Shown here piece by piece: positions 34,460-42,962 of a stretch of DNA of 64,000 nucleotides. The first letter of the stretch is position 1, and the number at the start of each line of letters is the position of its first letter. The translations under genes were made by a program, and so were the position numbers. Source of the DNA: a virus; IMG/VR virus record IMGVR_UViG_3300013233_000093, positions 124,001 through 188,000 of that record. One strand, 5' to 3'. The notes under the pieces are model-generated. The model had not been told where the DNA came from, made no database searches, and worked only from the letters and a program-made list of their open reading frames with translations.

Positions 34460-34824
34460 GTAAATTTGTTACCGAGTTGATGCAAGACTTTGCATCTAAA
34501 GAATATAGCGAGGGCTACACACAAGAGTATCTGACATCCAGGCTGGGTGCACAGATCTCCGTGGTGCGTAAAGATCGGGGCATGGGTCTGGATGAACTTG
34601 CTAACCTTGCAGAGGTAACGTTAGAGGTACTATCCGACATCGAGTCTGGCAATATGTCTCACGCCACACCAGCTATTCTATTGCGGATCGCAAGCGAGTT
34701 AGACGTGTGCTTTGACTTCCGCTTAACGAGTTACAGGTCTGTGGCTGAGGACATCGATGCGTTGTCAGAGGACGCATTGCACGTGCCCAGTCGTATGGAT
34801 GATGTGGCTAACGATAATGATTGA
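34456..34824 (+). CDS. XRE-family HTH protein, 122 aa
   Basis: Residues ~29-85 form a helix-turn-helix domain: LGAQISVVRKDRGMGLDELA, VTLEVLSDIESGNMSHATPA, LLRIASELDVCFDFRL. The order (QISxxRxxxGxxxxELA...xxIExGxxxxxxxxLxxIAxxL) is that of XRE/Cro and HigA-type proteins. Likely DNA-binding regulator. Good ribosome-binding site (CAGGAGCAATTGC). Its upstream partner is not a recognised toxin. Confidence 0.8.
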   Translation: MSKFVTELMQDFASKEYSEGYTQEYLTSRLGAQISVVRKDRGMGLDELANLAEVTLEVLSDIESGNMSHATPAILLRIASELDVCFDFRLTSYRSVAEDIDALSEDALHVPSRMDDVANDND

Positions 34825-34911
34825 CTGGCTACCATCGGCTAAAACGGTTACAACTTCCTCAGAAGGAGTATAGATTAATGCACACGTCAACAGAGACCAT
34901 TTAACACACAC

Positions 34912-34956
34912 CTACCCACTGGCATTGCCAGTGGGTAGTATGCAGGTTTTATTTTT
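34912..34956 (+). terminator. Rho-independent terminator
   Basis: Twelve-bp perfect stem (34912-34923 with 34927-34938) and a T-rich tail from 34947. It lies in the 177-base gap between genes, which otherwise holds no credible frame. Confidence 0.9.
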
Positions 34957-35001
34957 ACCATCGCCACTGTACTATGAACCTATTATAGAAGGATTAATAA
35001 A

Positions 35002-35934
35002 ATGTCAGATTTAACCACAGCAATACAAGTTAAGCATGAACGACACTACGGCAATTACCCATTCAAGGCACGGGGATTTATTGTTAAGTTCGAAAATGAC
35101 TGCATCGTAGTATCAACAGATGACAGTTATGCGGATGATCCTAAAATAGAGGTATGGGGCGTATCAAGCCTTTGCGAAGACAGCACATTAATCAGGGTCA
35201 ATGTCTGTAACCCCGACGGCAGAAATTCGTTCACTAGCGAGTGGGTTATGCCAAACAGCCTTTATCCAGAGGGGTTTCGTAACCCTAACGATCTTTGGGC
35301 AGATGATGCGAATTACTGGGAAGTGCATTACCAGGCAGGCCACCAATTAGCCGTCGGGATTGAGTTTCAAGATAACGTTAAGCTTATTGATGCTACAAAC
35401 ACTAACCCGCTCTACAAGTTATTGACTTGCATTGCTAACGGTGATTTTAGCATAGCACCTTTAGACGAGGATGTCGCTACACATGCAAGGCTATTAGCCA
35501 CGTATCACGCATTATCTGATAAAACACGGTCTATGGTTAAAGAAGAGTTAGTTACGCTGGGTATACCTTGCATGGCGGCGCTAGATGAGTTTGACATCCA
35601 CGCTCTTTCTACCTACGACGATCATTACGAAGCCATACGTAAAGTAGTATCGAAGGGCAAGCAAGATGGCGTCCTTCTATCTGATAACGATTCGACGAAG
35701 GTGAAAATGCAAACGTTTCGTTATATGACGGAAGGACTTGCGCTTATCGCCCTATACCCTTCCGTAAGCAATGATTTATACAAACTGTTGCGTACTCATA
35801 ACAAAACACGTCTATGTGATTTGTCAGAAGCCCGCACCGAGTACGTTTTACAGGAAGCGATGGCGTTATGCAACTGGCTTATGAAATACAATCCACTAAT
35901 CCAACAAGTATCAGGAGATGCTAATAATGTTTAA
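35002..35934 (+). CDS. Hypothetical protein, 310 aa
   Basis: Start follows TAGAAGGATTAATAAA. The first ~130 residues are strand-rich (GFIVKFENDCIVVSTDD); the remaining 180 are helical (ALIALYPSVSNDLYKLLRTH). No catalytic or nucleotide-binding motif, signal or membrane helix. Single-gene unit between a terminator and promoter copy 6. Confidence 0.7.
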   Translation: MSDLTTAIQVKHERHYGNYPFKARGFIVKFENDCIVVSTDDSYADDPKIEVWGVSSLCEDSTLIRVNVCNPDGRNSFTSEWVMPNSLYPEGFRNPNDLWADDANYWEVHYQAGHQLAVGIEFQDNVKLIDATNTNPLYKLLTCIANGDFSIAPLDEDVATHARLLATYHALSDKTRSMVKEELVTLGIPCMAALDEFDIHALSTYDDHYEAIRKVVSKGKQDGVLLSDNDSTKVKMQTFRYMTEGLALIALYPSVSNDLYKLLRTHNKTRLCDLSEARTEYVLQEAMALCNWLMKYNPLIQQVSGDANNV

Positions 35935-35983
35935 CTTATTTGACATGCCTTAATGCACCACTGGGCCGTCGTCAGTGATCGTC

Positions 35984-36036
35984 GGTTATTCAAAACTATA
36001 TCACTATTATGATAACGATCGTGTTATCTAACCTTT
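35984..36036 (+). promoter_or_regulatory. Repeated phage promoter element, copy 6, with compensated stem-loop
   Basis: GGTTATTCAAAAC, core CTATATCACTATTATGA, then GATAAC-gatcgt-GTTATC. Compared with copies 1 and 3, both arms of the stem have changed together, which supports a real RNA hairpin. Followed by AACCAAAGAGA as in copies 1 and 7. Confidence 0.7.
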
Positions 36037-36059
36037 AAACAACCAAAGAGATTCGAACT

Positions 36060-36716
36060 ATGAGTACCGATTTAAACGCGTTTGTTGTTATGCATGATAC
36101 GATTGACCGTCTCGTAAAGTTCGGTCTGGAAGGCCGTGATGGCACCATCAAACGGATGGTGGAACGCAACGAAGACTTTTGGCGCTATGCACTTGTTGAG
36201 GAATGTGCGGAGGTGTTGAACGAACTGGGATACAAGCCTTGGAAGTCCGCCGACGTTATCAAGGCCATGCTGGAGCTGGGTGACGTGTGGTACTACGTCG
36301 TAGTAGGCTTTGGCAGGGATAGTCGTGACGACAAAATGCCTGGGGAGTTGACTGAGCTTATGCTTGGAGACGTACGTCCACGTGAAAAGACATTGCCGGA
36401 TGCAGCCGTAGAGCTTATTTCGTACGCGGCGCGAAAGAAGTTACCGGAAGTGGTAACGCAAATGCGTTGCATGGTGAAGATGATGGGGTATTCCACGAAC
36501 GAGTTCTTTAAGATGCAGATGTGGAAATCTGCGTTGGTAGAGCGTCGTTACGCGTACACCGACACTCACGCCGCTAAACAGGTAACTTATCGTGGCAACG
36601 AGATGACGGATGACGCGGCACTTGCCAGTTGGCTTGGAGAGGGCACCTGGCGTGAGTCAGATGCAGAGATGGACAAGACTGAAATGCGCGACTTTCTCAT
36701 GAGTATCATGAGCTAG
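36060..36716 (+). CDS. All-alpha NTP pyrophosphatase (MazG / dUTPase-2-like)
   Basis: The MazG-type metal site is seen in RYALVEECAEVLNELGYKPW (Glu47, Glu48, Glu51) and AMLELGDVWYYVVVG (Glu72, Asp75). The spacing is the same as in the dUTPase at 26671, and both have the 'GYxxW' turn. The dUTPase C-terminal signature is absent, so the substrate may be another nucleotide. The fold also occurs in phage enzymes that remove signalling or defence nucleotides, such as ppGpp. 218 residues. Single-gene unit behind promoter copy 6. Confidence 0.7.
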   Translation: MSTDLNAFVVMHDTIDRLVKFGLEGRDGTIKRMVERNEDFWRYALVEECAEVLNELGYKPWKSADVIKAMLELGDVWYYVVVGFGRDSRDDKMPGELTELMLGDVRPREKTLPDAAVELISYAARKKLPEVVTQMRCMVKMMGYSTNEFFKMQMWKSALVERRYAYTDTHAAKQVTYRGNEMTDDAALASWLGEGTWRESDAEMDKTEMRDFLMSIMS

Positions 36717-36731
36717 TCGTAAAATTACATC

Positions 36732-36758
36732 AACGCACAGACACTCCGTTTGTGCGTT
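36732..36758 (+). terminator. Hairpin, probable terminator
   Basis: Eight-bp stem at 36732-36739 with 36751-36758; no long T-run. Confidence 0.5.
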
Positions 36759-36790
36759 TACATTAGAACCACCCATAGAAGGATAGAAAT

Positions 36791-37600
36791 ATGTACATTC
36801 AAACCATGTTTACAGAGTACAAGATCACCAAGAAATTCGCTGCGGAAGCTGCTGCCATTATTGGCCGTGACCCAGTGTGGTTATTAAACGTGCTGAAGCG
36901 CAAAACCGACCTGCCAAAGAACGTGCTGACAACCACGATTGACGAGCTAGGCACTATCGCGGGACTGGGCAATTTTTCACGGGCATTTATCACCAATGAA
37001 CAGGCGGCGACCGCAACGCATCAGTTGCTGGCATGGCTACGCTTTAACGGCATTTCTATCACCCAGCTGTCAGTTGCATTGGAGTGCTCGCGAAACGCGC
37101 TTTATAAGGCTTTTCAAGACTCCAAGTTATCTGTGTCAATGCTCGGTAAGCTAGAGGAGTTTCTGACAAACATCCCCAAGTTACAATGCAGTACACAGGG
37201 GTTTCGTTTGTTACGTTCGATGAAAAACACCACGCCGCAAGGACGTGCACACACCTCTGCATCAAGGCGGTTAAACCGCACAACCTTGTCGGATTACTTC
37301 GACGATGTAATTCCATGGTGTGAGGTCCGGCATGCCGCAGGCAAGGCAGATACATCCATGCACCAGTATCGCAGCGGTGCCGTAGCGCTGGTAGGCAAGT
37401 CCGCCGCAAGGGCACGTGCAATGGTGGAACAGTTAAACCCCGATTGCCTAGAAGAGTTTGACCGACTGCTTGTAATCCGCGATCGTGGTCATACATCGAG
37501 ACGCGTATCAGAAATGTCTGTATTAACCCGGGAGCTCTCCACGTTAGACGACGAGGAATTTGAGCGCGTGTTAGCCAAGTGTCTTGCGTCTTTTAGCTAG
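36791..37600 (+). CDS. HTH-type regulator, 269 aa
   Basis: Start follows AGAAGGATAGAAAT. An XRE-like helix-turn-helix is read at about 80-120: LAWLRFNGISITQLSVALEC, SRNALYKAFQDSKLSVSMLG. The N-terminal section (KKFAAEAAAIIGRDPVWLLN) matches the start of the next gene (YKAIARTTGRDAFWCKGVMN), showing the two are paralogues. The C-terminal ~130 residues are unassigned. First of three HTH genes in a row. Confidence 0.7.
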   Translation: MYIQTMFTEYKITKKFAAEAAAIIGRDPVWLLNVLKRKTDLPKNVLTTTIDELGTIAGLGNFSRAFITNEQAATATHQLLAWLRFNGISITQLSVALECSRNALYKAFQDSKLSVSMLGKLEEFLTNIPKLQCSTQGFRLLRSMKNTTPQGRAHTSASRRLNRTTLSDYFDDVIPWCEVRHAAGKADTSMHQYRSGAVALVGKSAARARAMVEQLNPDCLEEFDRLLVIRDRGHTSRRVSEMSVLTRELSTLDDEEFERVLAKCLASFS

Positions 37601-37614
37601 GCCATAACTTACAG

Positions 37615-37636
37615 CGACGGTTCATGTGAACCGTCG
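37615..37636 (+). terminator. Hairpin between HTH genes
   Basis: Ten-bp perfect stem (37615-37624 with 37627-37636) with a two-base loop; no T-run. Confidence 0.45.
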
Positions 37637-37658
37637 TAATTACCAAAGGATCGTTTTT

Positions 37659-38441
37659 ATGTATTTACAACTGAAGTACGTTACACAGACACTGCCTGAT
37701 TATAAGGCCATTGCACGCACCACGGGTCGTGATGCATTTTGGTGCAAGGGGGTTATGAATGGCCTCTCCATACCAGTGGGTATCGCCAGAGAGTTCGTAC
37801 GTGAGCTGGCTACCTGTGATCCGATATACAAGAAAGCATATCTCTCTATAGGAGAGCGTATGACGTTAGGCGAGGAAGTCCGTGCCTGGATGAAAGCCTA
37901 TGGAGTCACACGCAAGGAGTTTGGTCGTCTGTGTGGGCATAGCGGTCCATGGGTGGGTAAGGTACTCATGGGTGAGTACATCGACCCTCTGGCATCACAG
38001 GCGGCAGTAAGGCTTATCAACAAACTTAACCCACAGAACAAGTCTTTAATGCAAAGACTTATCTCCGCTTCTAGCAAGAAGCGGAGCAACAAACATATGT
38101 ATCCCTTCCGGGACAGCTGGTGTTTGTTTATTGAGAAAGTTATGCATGAGGAGGGTTTGTCGTGCGCTGATGTAGAACGTATCTGTGATAAAGCTACGGG
38201 TTGGCTGCATCCCCGATTGTCTGGGAGAGAAGTGGGGTCTGCTATCATGATGCGTGATTTAGAAGACATTATTCCAGAACGTCACATGCGTCCATACCGG
38301 ACACATTGCGTTAATCGACTCAAGCGGTTCTCACCGGAACGACTTGAGACATGGAGCGAAAGCTCGTCCTTATTATTCAATCTGGATGATGATAAAATGA
38401 AAGACGTATTGAAACAACTGCGATTTGACTTAAGGAGTTAA
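37659..38441 (+). CDS. HTH-type regulator, 260 aa
   Basis: The ATG at 37659 follows CCAAAGGATCG; the frame is open further upstream but runs through a hairpin. HTH at about 80-120: VRAWMKAYGVTRKEFGRLCG, SGPWVGKVLMGEYIDPLA. Paralogous to the gene before it, with the same N-terminal DPxW/DAFW helix and similar length. DNA binding is inferred from the fold. Confidence 0.7.
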   Translation: MYLQLKYVTQTLPDYKAIARTTGRDAFWCKGVMNGLSIPVGIAREFVRELATCDPIYKKAYLSIGERMTLGEEVRAWMKAYGVTRKEFGRLCGHSGPWVGKVLMGEYIDPLASQAAVRLINKLNPQNKSLMQRLISASSKKRSNKHMYPFRDSWCLFIEKVMHEEGLSCADVERICDKATGWLHPRLSGREVGSAIMMRDLEDIIPERHMRPYRTHCVNRLKRFSPERLETWSESSSLLFNLDDDKMKDVLKQLRFDLRS

Positions 38442-38445
38442 AAAC

Positions 38446-38715
38446 ATGCGACCAGAAACAACTTTCGGAATCAACCTCCGAGCTTGGAGAAAGAAACACG
38501 GCATTACCCCACGTACAGTGGCGTTTAAAACCGACATCAGTCTAGGGCATTACCGTCACATTGAGCAATCAAAACGACGCTTTAGTGAAGACTGGGCTAA
38601 CGCGTTAATGGTATACATGACGGGCGTCGATGCGTCAGTGAGCACCAAGTACTTCGGTGGCACCCTAGAAGGGGCTGTAACGTACGAACGCACTGCACGA
38701 GGAGGAAACCCATGA
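38446..38715 (+). CDS. Small HTH protein, 89 aa
   Basis: LRAWRKKHGITPRTVAFKTD followed by ISLGHYRHIEQSKRRFSEDW is a compact XRE/Cro helix-turn-helix. Start follows TAAGGAGTTAAAAAC. It overlaps the next gene by four bases. Likely a regulator acting with the two HTH proteins upstream. Confidence 0.75.
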   Translation: MRPETTFGINLRAWRKKHGITPRTVAFKTDISLGHYRHIEQSKRRFSEDWANALMVYMTGVDASVSTKYFGGTLEGAVTYERTARGGNP

Positions 38716-39188
38716 AGTCATTTAGCAATCAGCTCCGTGGCCTCTTTGGCGGGAACACAGAGACACGCGACGAGTTAGACGATCTCATTGATCTGCTGGA
38801 ACCGTTGAACGTGTTGCCGGGCGATGTCACCGACCTGCATTTAATGCAGCCGATGGTGCAGCAGATTGTCCGCGATCGAATCCGTCCCATTTCCATGGCG
38901 CGCTGTGATAGTTCAGAGGTGTGTAATATCACCGCTGGCGTCATGCATGTGGTGGACAACCATCGTAATAAACAAGACATGGCTGTGTCTACTGTAGAGA
39001 TGATACTGGGCATGACCATCTCCATGCAAGAGGATTTAATCGCCTCTTTCTTAGAGCGGTCAAATCCTCGCATTCACACATATGTACGTGCCACTGCGTA
39101 CGACGCGAAGCATTTAGTCAACGTGCCATTACACGCGCTGACCGAAGATAACAACTACGTGAAAGAGTTCATCTCTAATCGCAGTTAA
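38712..39188 (+). CDS. Hypothetical helical protein, 158 aa
   Basis: Start ATG lies four bases inside the previous gene, behind CGAGGAGGAAACCC. Helical, acidic start (ETRDELDDLIDLLEPLNVL), two cysteines (CDSSEVC), no motif recognised. Closed by a strong terminator. Confidence 0.65.
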   Translation: MKSFSNQLRGLFGGNTETRDELDDLIDLLEPLNVLPGDVTDLHLMQPMVQQIVRDRIRPISMARCDSSEVCNITAGVMHVVDNHRNKQDMAVSTVEMILGMTISMQEDLIASFLERSNPRIHTYVRATAYDAKHLVNVPLHALTEDNNYVKEFISNRS

Positions 39189-39199
39189 CCACTAACTAC

Positions 39200-39248
39200 A
39201 CCATGCCTAATTTAGGCATGGTGCTCTATACCACTTTTTATTTTTATA
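39200..39248 (+). terminator. Rho-independent terminator
   Basis: An 11-bp stem (39200-39210 with 39214-39224) and a T-rich tract at 39236-39247. Confidence 0.88.
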
Positions 39249-39259
39249 GGATTTTTAGC

Positions 39260-39913
39260 ATGTGGAACAATCTTAAATACCACCTTGGGTTTGCGAGCGA
39301 GGCTTATCTCAGGGATAGACTATCTGCGATACACGCCGAAGTTAAGGAATACTACGACCCTGTGGACGCGTTAGAATACATCTATCCGTATATGAAGAAG
39401 GGCCGTACCACGGTATCTGATGTCAAGGCAGTCGAAGAACGGCAGTGTATATGGAAGCTCAAAGTCTCAGTTATAATGGAGATTGTAGCAGACGTCGCGT
39501 GCATGCGTCATGAGTGGCGCGATACGCTAAACACTGCGTTACAGGAAGAACACCTCTTTGTAGCGGATAAGTTATACGACCATGACCGTGCGTTTATATT
39601 GTCAGACCTACATATACTGGAGGAAATCAAGTCGGTTGTAAAACACGTACGGCTTTTAGAACACAACTCGCCCAAAGCCTTCACGCCATCGCCGACCAAA
39701 AAGACGGCGTCTAAAAAGAATAACGCGGAACTACGTGGGTTTATTGCAGGGACGCTAACGGATAGGCAGCTTAATATGCCATGCCTCGCTTCCGGTGCGA
39801 TAAAAAACCTTGCGGGGTTGTTACACCATGAGACGGAGTTTAACAATGCCTGTAACTCATTAAAGCATTACAACGAAGTTTACATCGAGGCGAAGGTGTA
39901 TTTCATGCGATGA
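39260..39913 (+). CDS. Hypothetical helical protein, 217 aa
   Basis: The ATG at 39260 behind ATAGGATTTTTAGC is chosen; the open frame starts earlier, inside a terminator hairpin. Helical throughout, with a polar basic linker (SPTKKTASKKNNAE) near residue 150. No motif recognised. Single-gene unit between a terminator and promoter copy 7. Confidence 0.65.
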   Translation: MWNNLKYHLGFASEAYLRDRLSAIHAEVKEYYDPVDALEYIYPYMKKGRTTVSDVKAVEERQCIWKLKVSVIMEIVADVACMRHEWRDTLNTALQEEHLFVADKLYDHDRAFILSDLHILEEIKSVVKHVRLLEHNSPKAFTPSPTKKTASKKNNAELRGFIAGTLTDRQLNMPCLASGAIKNLAGLLHHETEFNNACNSLKHYNEVYIEAKVYFMR

Positions 39914-39939
39914 GGCTGTACTCAGTTTCTGTGTTTACC

Positions 39940-39991
39940 AAATATTCAAAACTATATCACTATTATGATGGACAACGTGTTGTTGTCTTTA
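39940..39991 (+). promoter_or_regulatory. Repeated phage promoter element, copy 7, with 5' stem-loop
   Basis: AATATTCAAAAC, core CTATATCACTATTATGA, stem GACAAC-gtgtt-GTTGTC. From the core through the start codon it is nearly identical to copy 1 (781-843), about 65 bases, although the genes that follow are unrelated. Confidence 0.7.
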
Positions 39992-40015
39992 CTTTAACCA
40001 AAGAGAAATAGAACT

Positions 40016-40663
40016 ATGAACATCGCACAAATCGACAGCAGCGCAGAGCATCCACATCACAGCATTCCGGTGCTAACAACACTGCACTACGTGCTGTCTA
40101 AAATGAAAGACGGTGAAACAATGACCGCTAAGAAGCTGCATTTAGTAACCGGTATTACAGTTACTGGATGGGGTGCGCTAGCGAATGATGTAGAAAAGGT
40201 GACACAGGAAGAGATCTACAATGTGGCACGTAATTGGCGGCAAGCAACCGACCTGGATGCGGGACGGTGCGTTACAGCAGTGCCCGTAGGTCAGAACCAG
40301 TTATACCTGCAGGTGGATACAAAATCCACCAGCGGCGGGAGCGTCGTGCACTTCGGCCACGAAAGCTGTGATGACATGGGCGAGTTCCTTGGCATCATGA
40401 CAAACGAGGACGTGTTAGTGGTAATGTATGAAAACGGCATTACAGTACTACGTATGTTGCAAGGCGGGTTCCGTAAAGTTTGCGCCGCTATCTCTAAAGA
40501 CACTCACCGTATGGAGATGCTCTATAACATGATCGTCACCGACGGCGGCGTTGTGATTTACTATTACGCTTCTGGTGAGCGTATGTTGATACTTATCCCA
40601 AATGAGGATATTGCCGCCACGGGCGTCGTGCACGAGATGCCCGACACTGCCGTGATGCATTAA
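40016..40663 (+). CDS. Hypothetical protein, 215 aa
   Basis: Behind a leader shared with the 841 gene (AACCAAAGAGAAATAG). A helical first half (ALANDVEKVTQEEIYNVARN) precedes repeated strand units (EDVLVVMYENGITVLRMLQG and GGVVIYYYASGERMLILI), which have the 'value-turn-label' rhythm of propeller blades. Weak relation to the propeller family is possible. Single-gene unit with its own terminator. Confidence 0.65.
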   Translation: MNIAQIDSSAEHPHHSIPVLTTLHYVLSKMKDGETMTAKKLHLVTGITVTGWGALANDVEKVTQEEIYNVARNWRQATDLDAGRCVTAVPVGQNQLYLQVDTKSTSGGSVVHFGHESCDDMGEFLGIMTNEDVLVVMYENGITVLRMLQGGFRKVCAAISKDTHRMEMLYNMIVTDGGVVIYYYASGERMLILIPNEDIAATGVVHEMPDTAVMH

Positions 40664-40674
40664 CAGTTGAACAG

Positions 40675-40711
40675 GGAGTCCTCGATGGAGGACGCCTTTT
40701 TCTTTTTTATT
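40675..40711 (+). terminator. Rho-independent terminator
   Basis: Stem GTCCTC/GAGGAC (40678-40683 with 40688-40693), extended by GG/CC, followed by T/C-rich TTTTTCTTTTTTA. Confidence 0.8.
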
Positions 40712-40755
40712 ATATCGAACAGTATTACTTGACTATAACTACGAGAGCTTATAAC

Positions 40756-41280
40756 ATGCAAAACGAAAAACAGATCCGTGCTACGTTACGCGGTATTATC
40801 AGAGACCACTTAAAATCCGTAAAGCATCTTAAGTGTGACCCCATGTACTTTACATCAGATATACTGATCTCAAAACTTGGACTGGATCTACTGGTCAATG
40901 GCCGCAGTCACGATCTGCAAATGAAGATGAACGCATTGGACACTAAGTCGTTGCAGTCACTGGCGACGCAGTTACATTGGTGTGTTACTAATTACAACAT
41001 GAAGCTTAAACTCATTGCCATTACGAGATCCATGGTAATGTGCAGCACTAAGTTTAGTAGCGATGCTGTCATCGACTTTGATGCGGAACGACAAGCGTTG
41101 TATTTAAACGCTACGGGCGTATTGTTAAAGATGCCGTTATTGTTACTGCGCACCGACTTCCACGTAGCAAAACGTTGTATCTCCGGCGCATGTCACCAAA
41201 TCATCTTTGGTAAAGAGTTTACACCGTGCACAGAGGAAGACTTCAACACGCCGTGGGCACGTGAGTGGAGTGTCCAATGA
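40756..41280 (+). CDS. Hypothetical protein, 174 aa
   Basis: The ATG at 40756 is preferred over a TTG 27 bases earlier. Basic helical start (KQIRATLRGIIRDHLKSVKH), then mixed. Four cysteines are scattered. No family recognised. It overlaps the next small gene by four bases. Confidence 0.65.
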   Translation: MQNEKQIRATLRGIIRDHLKSVKHLKCDPMYFTSDILISKLGLDLLVNGRSHDLQMKMNALDTKSLQSLATQLHWCVTNYNMKLKLIAITRSMVMCSTKFSSDAVIDFDAERQALYLNATGVLLKMPLLLLRTDFHVAKRCISGACHQIIFGKEFTPCTEEDFNTPWAREWSVQ

Positions 41281-41399
41281 ACCTTCGAACGCTGTTGTTA
41301 CTGACGTGTCTTGGCACTGCGTGGCTGTACGGATCCAATCACAACTGGTTTACTGACGGTGAGATTAAGCCCATGAGTTCGTTGTTCTACGGAGAATAG
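41277..41399 (+). CDS. Small signal-anchored peptide, 40 aa
   Basis: ATGA overlap with the previous gene. MNLRTLLLLTCLGTAWLYGS is one hydrophobic helix followed by ~20 polar residues. It might be a signal anchor or signal peptide; the cysteine lacks a good lipobox. Function unknown. Confidence 0.5.
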   Translation: MNLRTLLLLTCLGTAWLYGSNHNWFTDGEIKPMSSLFYGE

Positions 41400-41401
41400 C
41401 C

Positions 41402-41818
41402 ATGCACAGCAAAGACGGGGTAGAAATGGCCATTAACGTTATAATGAGAATAATGTTAGTTGGTGTTGGATGGGTTATTCACGCAGCACACATGTCGGAC
41501 GCACAAGCGCTGACGTTCACTGTTTGCGCGGTGTTGGTTACGTCCATGCCGGACATACTCGCATACACATTTACCGTGATGCCCGAACTGCGTAAGCGCA
41601 GGCGCAGTGAGCGGTTGAAGGGGATGTTCACTATGGCCACGTTGATGCACAACGCAGGTAAGCGCAGTAAGTGCCTCGGCTATCAGTTTGCAAAAGACGC
41701 GGGGTTTCAAAGACCCTCGTTCACACACAGTTTTAGAGATTTTGACGACGATGAACTGAAAGAACAGCACGCGCTTCTTAAAGACGTCGTTAACAAATTG
41801 GGGATTACGGTAAAATGA
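41402..41818 (+). CDS. Membrane protein, 138 aa
   Basis: Start follows GGAGAATAGCC. Two membrane helices (VIMRIMLVGVGWVIHAAHM and LTFTVCAVLVTSMPDILAY) in the first 60 residues, then a basic segment (LRKRRRSERLKG) and a charged cytoplasmic tail. Overlaps the next gene by four bases. Part of a small membrane-protein operon ending with thymidylate kinase. Confidence 0.65.
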   Translation: MHSKDGVEMAINVIMRIMLVGVGWVIHAAHMSDAQALTFTVCAVLVTSMPDILAYTFTVMPELRKRRRSERLKGMFTMATLMHNAGKRSKCLGYQFAKDAGFQRPSFTHSFRDFDDDELKEQHALLKDVVNKLGITVK

Positions 41819-42003
41819 ACGACTATATTAACAACGAGTTTGCTAATGCTACTTCGTGGACTAAGCTAAAACTATTATACAAACTTATCAGTACAATGCC
41901 TGCGTTAAAGTGGACGCTGGTGGTTTTTGTGGTACCCAGTCTGCTGGGCACCATCATGGGCGTTGCAGGGTTAATCGGCGTCATAGGGAGTATACTACCA
42001 TGA
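41815..42003 (+). CDS. Small membrane protein, 62 aa
   Basis: One helix in the second half (WTLVVFVVPSLLGTIMGVAG), extended by a short hydrophobic end. Coupled to both neighbours through ATGA overlaps. Function unknown. Confidence 0.6.
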   Translation: MNDYINNEFANATSWTKLKLLYKLISTMPALKWTLVVFVVPSLLGTIMGVAGLIGVIGSILP

Positions 42004-42281
42004 TCGACTTTATATTAGCGGCGGTAATTGGAGCGGCCACCGTGTATGCATGTCCCATAATGCTTCACGTCAGCATGGTGCCCGTCGTGATATACCGTAC
42101 ATTGAGATTGTTAGTAACACCATTATCAGTGGCCTTTGTGGCCTTTGTCGCATTTAGTAATTACCAAGGACTATACAAGATGACAAGATACGAAACCAGC
42201 GTCTTAGCCATAGCGACGATCGCGTTCGCTGTAATCAACATTGTTATTTGGCTTGTTGTAAAATCCAAGAAGGATGAGTAA
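42000..42281 (+). CDS. Three-helix membrane protein, 93 aa
   Basis: Starts within the stop of the previous gene (ATGA at 42000). Helices: FILAAVIGAATVYACPIML, LLVTPLSVAFVAFVAFSN and SVLAIATIAFAVINIVIWLV, ending KSKKDE in the cytoplasm. Function unknown; two bases before thymidylate kinase. Confidence 0.65.
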   Translation: MIDFILAAVIGAATVYACPIMLHVSMVPVVIYRTLRLLVTPLSVAFVAFVAFSNYQGLYKMTRYETSVLAIATIAFAVINIVIWLVVKSKKDE

Positions 42282-42283
42282 CT

Positions 42284-42916
42284 ATGTTTATCGTAGTAGA
42301 AGGATCTGACGGCTCCGGTAAATCCACCGTATGCCAATACATTGTGAAGTACCTTACCGCGAATAAGATACCTTGCATATCGGTATCCGACTTAGACGGT
42401 AATCGATACGGTGCTATGTTTAGAGATATGCTGGAAAATCCGAGGGTACCGCCACCCTCGCTGATTACCAAGACATTGTTGTTACTAACGTCCCGCTCTG
42501 AAAACGTTAATAACACTATCTTACCCGCGTTAGACGACGGCAAGGTCGTTGTATCAGATCGTTATATAGACAGCACTGTTGTGTATCAAGGAGCAGAAGG
42601 GCTGGATGTGGGCACCTTACGCACACTAAACTCGTTTGCAACCGATAACCTGGTGCCGGATTTGACCATCCTATTACAAGTGGAACCTGATATAGCCAAG
42701 GCTAGAATACTATCGAGCGGGGCACCCGATGAGATGGAAGCCAGTATGATGAGTCGGATATCTGAACTCAACGATCGGTATGTTAACGAGATACGACACA
42801 CTACGGTATTGATTGACGCTAATCAACCCGTGACACAGGTGCTGGAAACGATACGGGAAGTGTTGGTGTCTGCGCTAGCTGACCATGTACTGGGCGACGT
42901 GATGGATTCGCAATAA
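42284..42916 (+). CDS. tmk: Thymidylate kinase
   Basis: Phosphorylates dTMP to dTDP with ATP. P-loop GSDGSGKS (7-14), the DRYIDSTVVYQG substrate segment (about 92-103, with the DR[Y/F] motif of dTMP kinases) and a LID-like stretch (AKARILSSGAPDEME). Length 210 matches the family. Bacterial type I enzymes have an Arg in the P-loop (ExxxGxGKT/DR); here it reads VEGSDGSGKST, close to type II. Works downstream of the dUTPase. It ends the small membrane-protein operon. Confidence 0.9.
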   Translation: MFIVVEGSDGSGKSTVCQYIVKYLTANKIPCISVSDLDGNRYGAMFRDMLENPRVPPPSLITKTLLLLTSRSENVNNTILPALDDGKVVVSDRYIDSTVVYQGAEGLDVGTLRTLNSFATDNLVPDLTILLQVEPDIAKARILSSGAPDEMEASMMSRISELNDRYVNEIRHTTVLIDANQPVTQVLETIREVLVSALADHVLGDVMDSQ

Positions 42917-42918
42917 CT

Positions 42919-42950
42919 ATAATGACTGCTGCTTGTGTGGCGGTCATTAT
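42919..42950 (+). terminator. Hairpin after thymidylate kinase
   Basis: Eight-bp stem (42919-42926 with 42943-42950), extendable past a mismatch, without a T-run. Confidence 0.5.
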
Positions 42951-42962
42951 GCTGTTCTCCAG

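Noticed and set aside
34061-34824. Toxin-antitoxin pair
   Set aside because: The HTH protein is antitoxin-like and overlaps its upstream gene, but the upstream protein shows no toxin fold or catalytic motif.
34852-34905. Mini-gene behind AGAAGGAGTATAG
   Set aside because: The ATG at 34878 gives only eight codons before a stop; the region is better seen as leader before the terminator.
36791-38715. Lysogeny control region
   Set aside because: Several HTH genes lie together, but no integrase, excisionase or attachment site is seen, and the overall gene content is that of a lytic large phage.
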